NCBI GenBank assembly: GCA_015522765.1
Contig: WALR01000151.1
Span: 1-5,413, forward strand
From: Candidatus Woesearchaeota archaeon
Lineage (GTDB): Archaea; Nanobdellota; Nanobdellia; Woesearchaeales; WALR01
DNA length: 5,413 nucleotides
Reading direction: 5' to 3'
Shown: piece by piece, positions 5,400 to 5,413 of the stretch
Layout: every line of letters starts with the position of its first letter
Numbering within the stretch: the first letter of the stretch is position 1
Translations under genes and position numbers: made by a program
Notes under the pieces: model-generated
Told to the model about the DNA's origin: nothing
Database searches by the model: none
Seen by the model: only the letters and a program-made list of their open reading frames with translations

Positions 5400-5413
5400 A
5401 TGGGCTTTTATTC
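5400..5413 (+). CDS. Possible start of a leaderless gene leaving the window
   Basis: ATG at 5400 opens a frame reading M-G-F-Y and runs off the window after four full codons. No Shine-Dalgarno sequence precedes it, but the ATG sits where the TATA box at 5371-5378 would place transcript position +1, as in leaderless archaeal genes. Nothing can be said about the product. Confidence 0.35.

Noticed and set aside
1..5413. tRNA, rRNA, CRISPR array, insertion sequence or attachment site
   Set aside because: No cloverleaf, regular spaced repeats, transposase motif or paired terminal repeats were seen on either strand.

Overview
The window comes from an archaeon. The evidence is a two-AAA-domain Cdc48/VAT ATPase with a VAT-type N domain, TATA/BRE-like promoters instead of -35/-10 boxes, and GGAGGTGA-type ribosome binding sites. 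Arg codons are often AGG and Ile codons ATA, and the proteins are rich in Lys and Glu, which leans toward a thermophilic or uncultivated lineage. The sequence alone does not fix the phylum; a DPANN or deep euryarchaeal member is a guess.

Layout. Positions 1-125 hold the promoter and leader of a rightward pair: a small heat-shock protein (hsp20, 126-605) and, 41 bases later, a Cdc48/VAT unfoldase (647-2803). The pair looks like a protein quality-control unit, a holdase followed by an unfoldase. On the minus strand, a second pair is transcribed leftward: a large nucleotidyltransferase protein (3407-5251), followed after a short gap by a two-CBS plus zinc-ribbon protein (2804-3361). The two pairs converge with no base between the cdc48 stop and the CBS-gene stop. 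The right end (5252-5399) is an intergenic region with a leftward promoter for the nucleotidyltransferase gene. It also holds a rightward promoter whose spacing fits a leaderless gene starting at 5400 and leaving the window.

The most interesting object is the 614-residue protein. By eye it reads as a doubled version of the two-gene MNT-HEPN (antitoxin-toxin) module in one chain: a degenerate nucleotidyltransferase domain, an intact one (GSX10DXD), a HEPN-like helical domain with an RX4H motif, a second helical domain that looks like a HEPN copy without the motif, and an unrecognised C-terminal domain. If correct, it carries its own pseudo-dimer of both enzymes. Its likely operon partner is a CBS protein, a family that often senses adenine nucleotides, so an adenylate-linked regulatory pair is a reasonable hypothesis.

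Two genes (hsp20 and CBS) have an upstream in-frame GTG that lies inside the Shine-Dalgarno sequence. The downstream starts are preferred here, and both have the same 5-base spacing.
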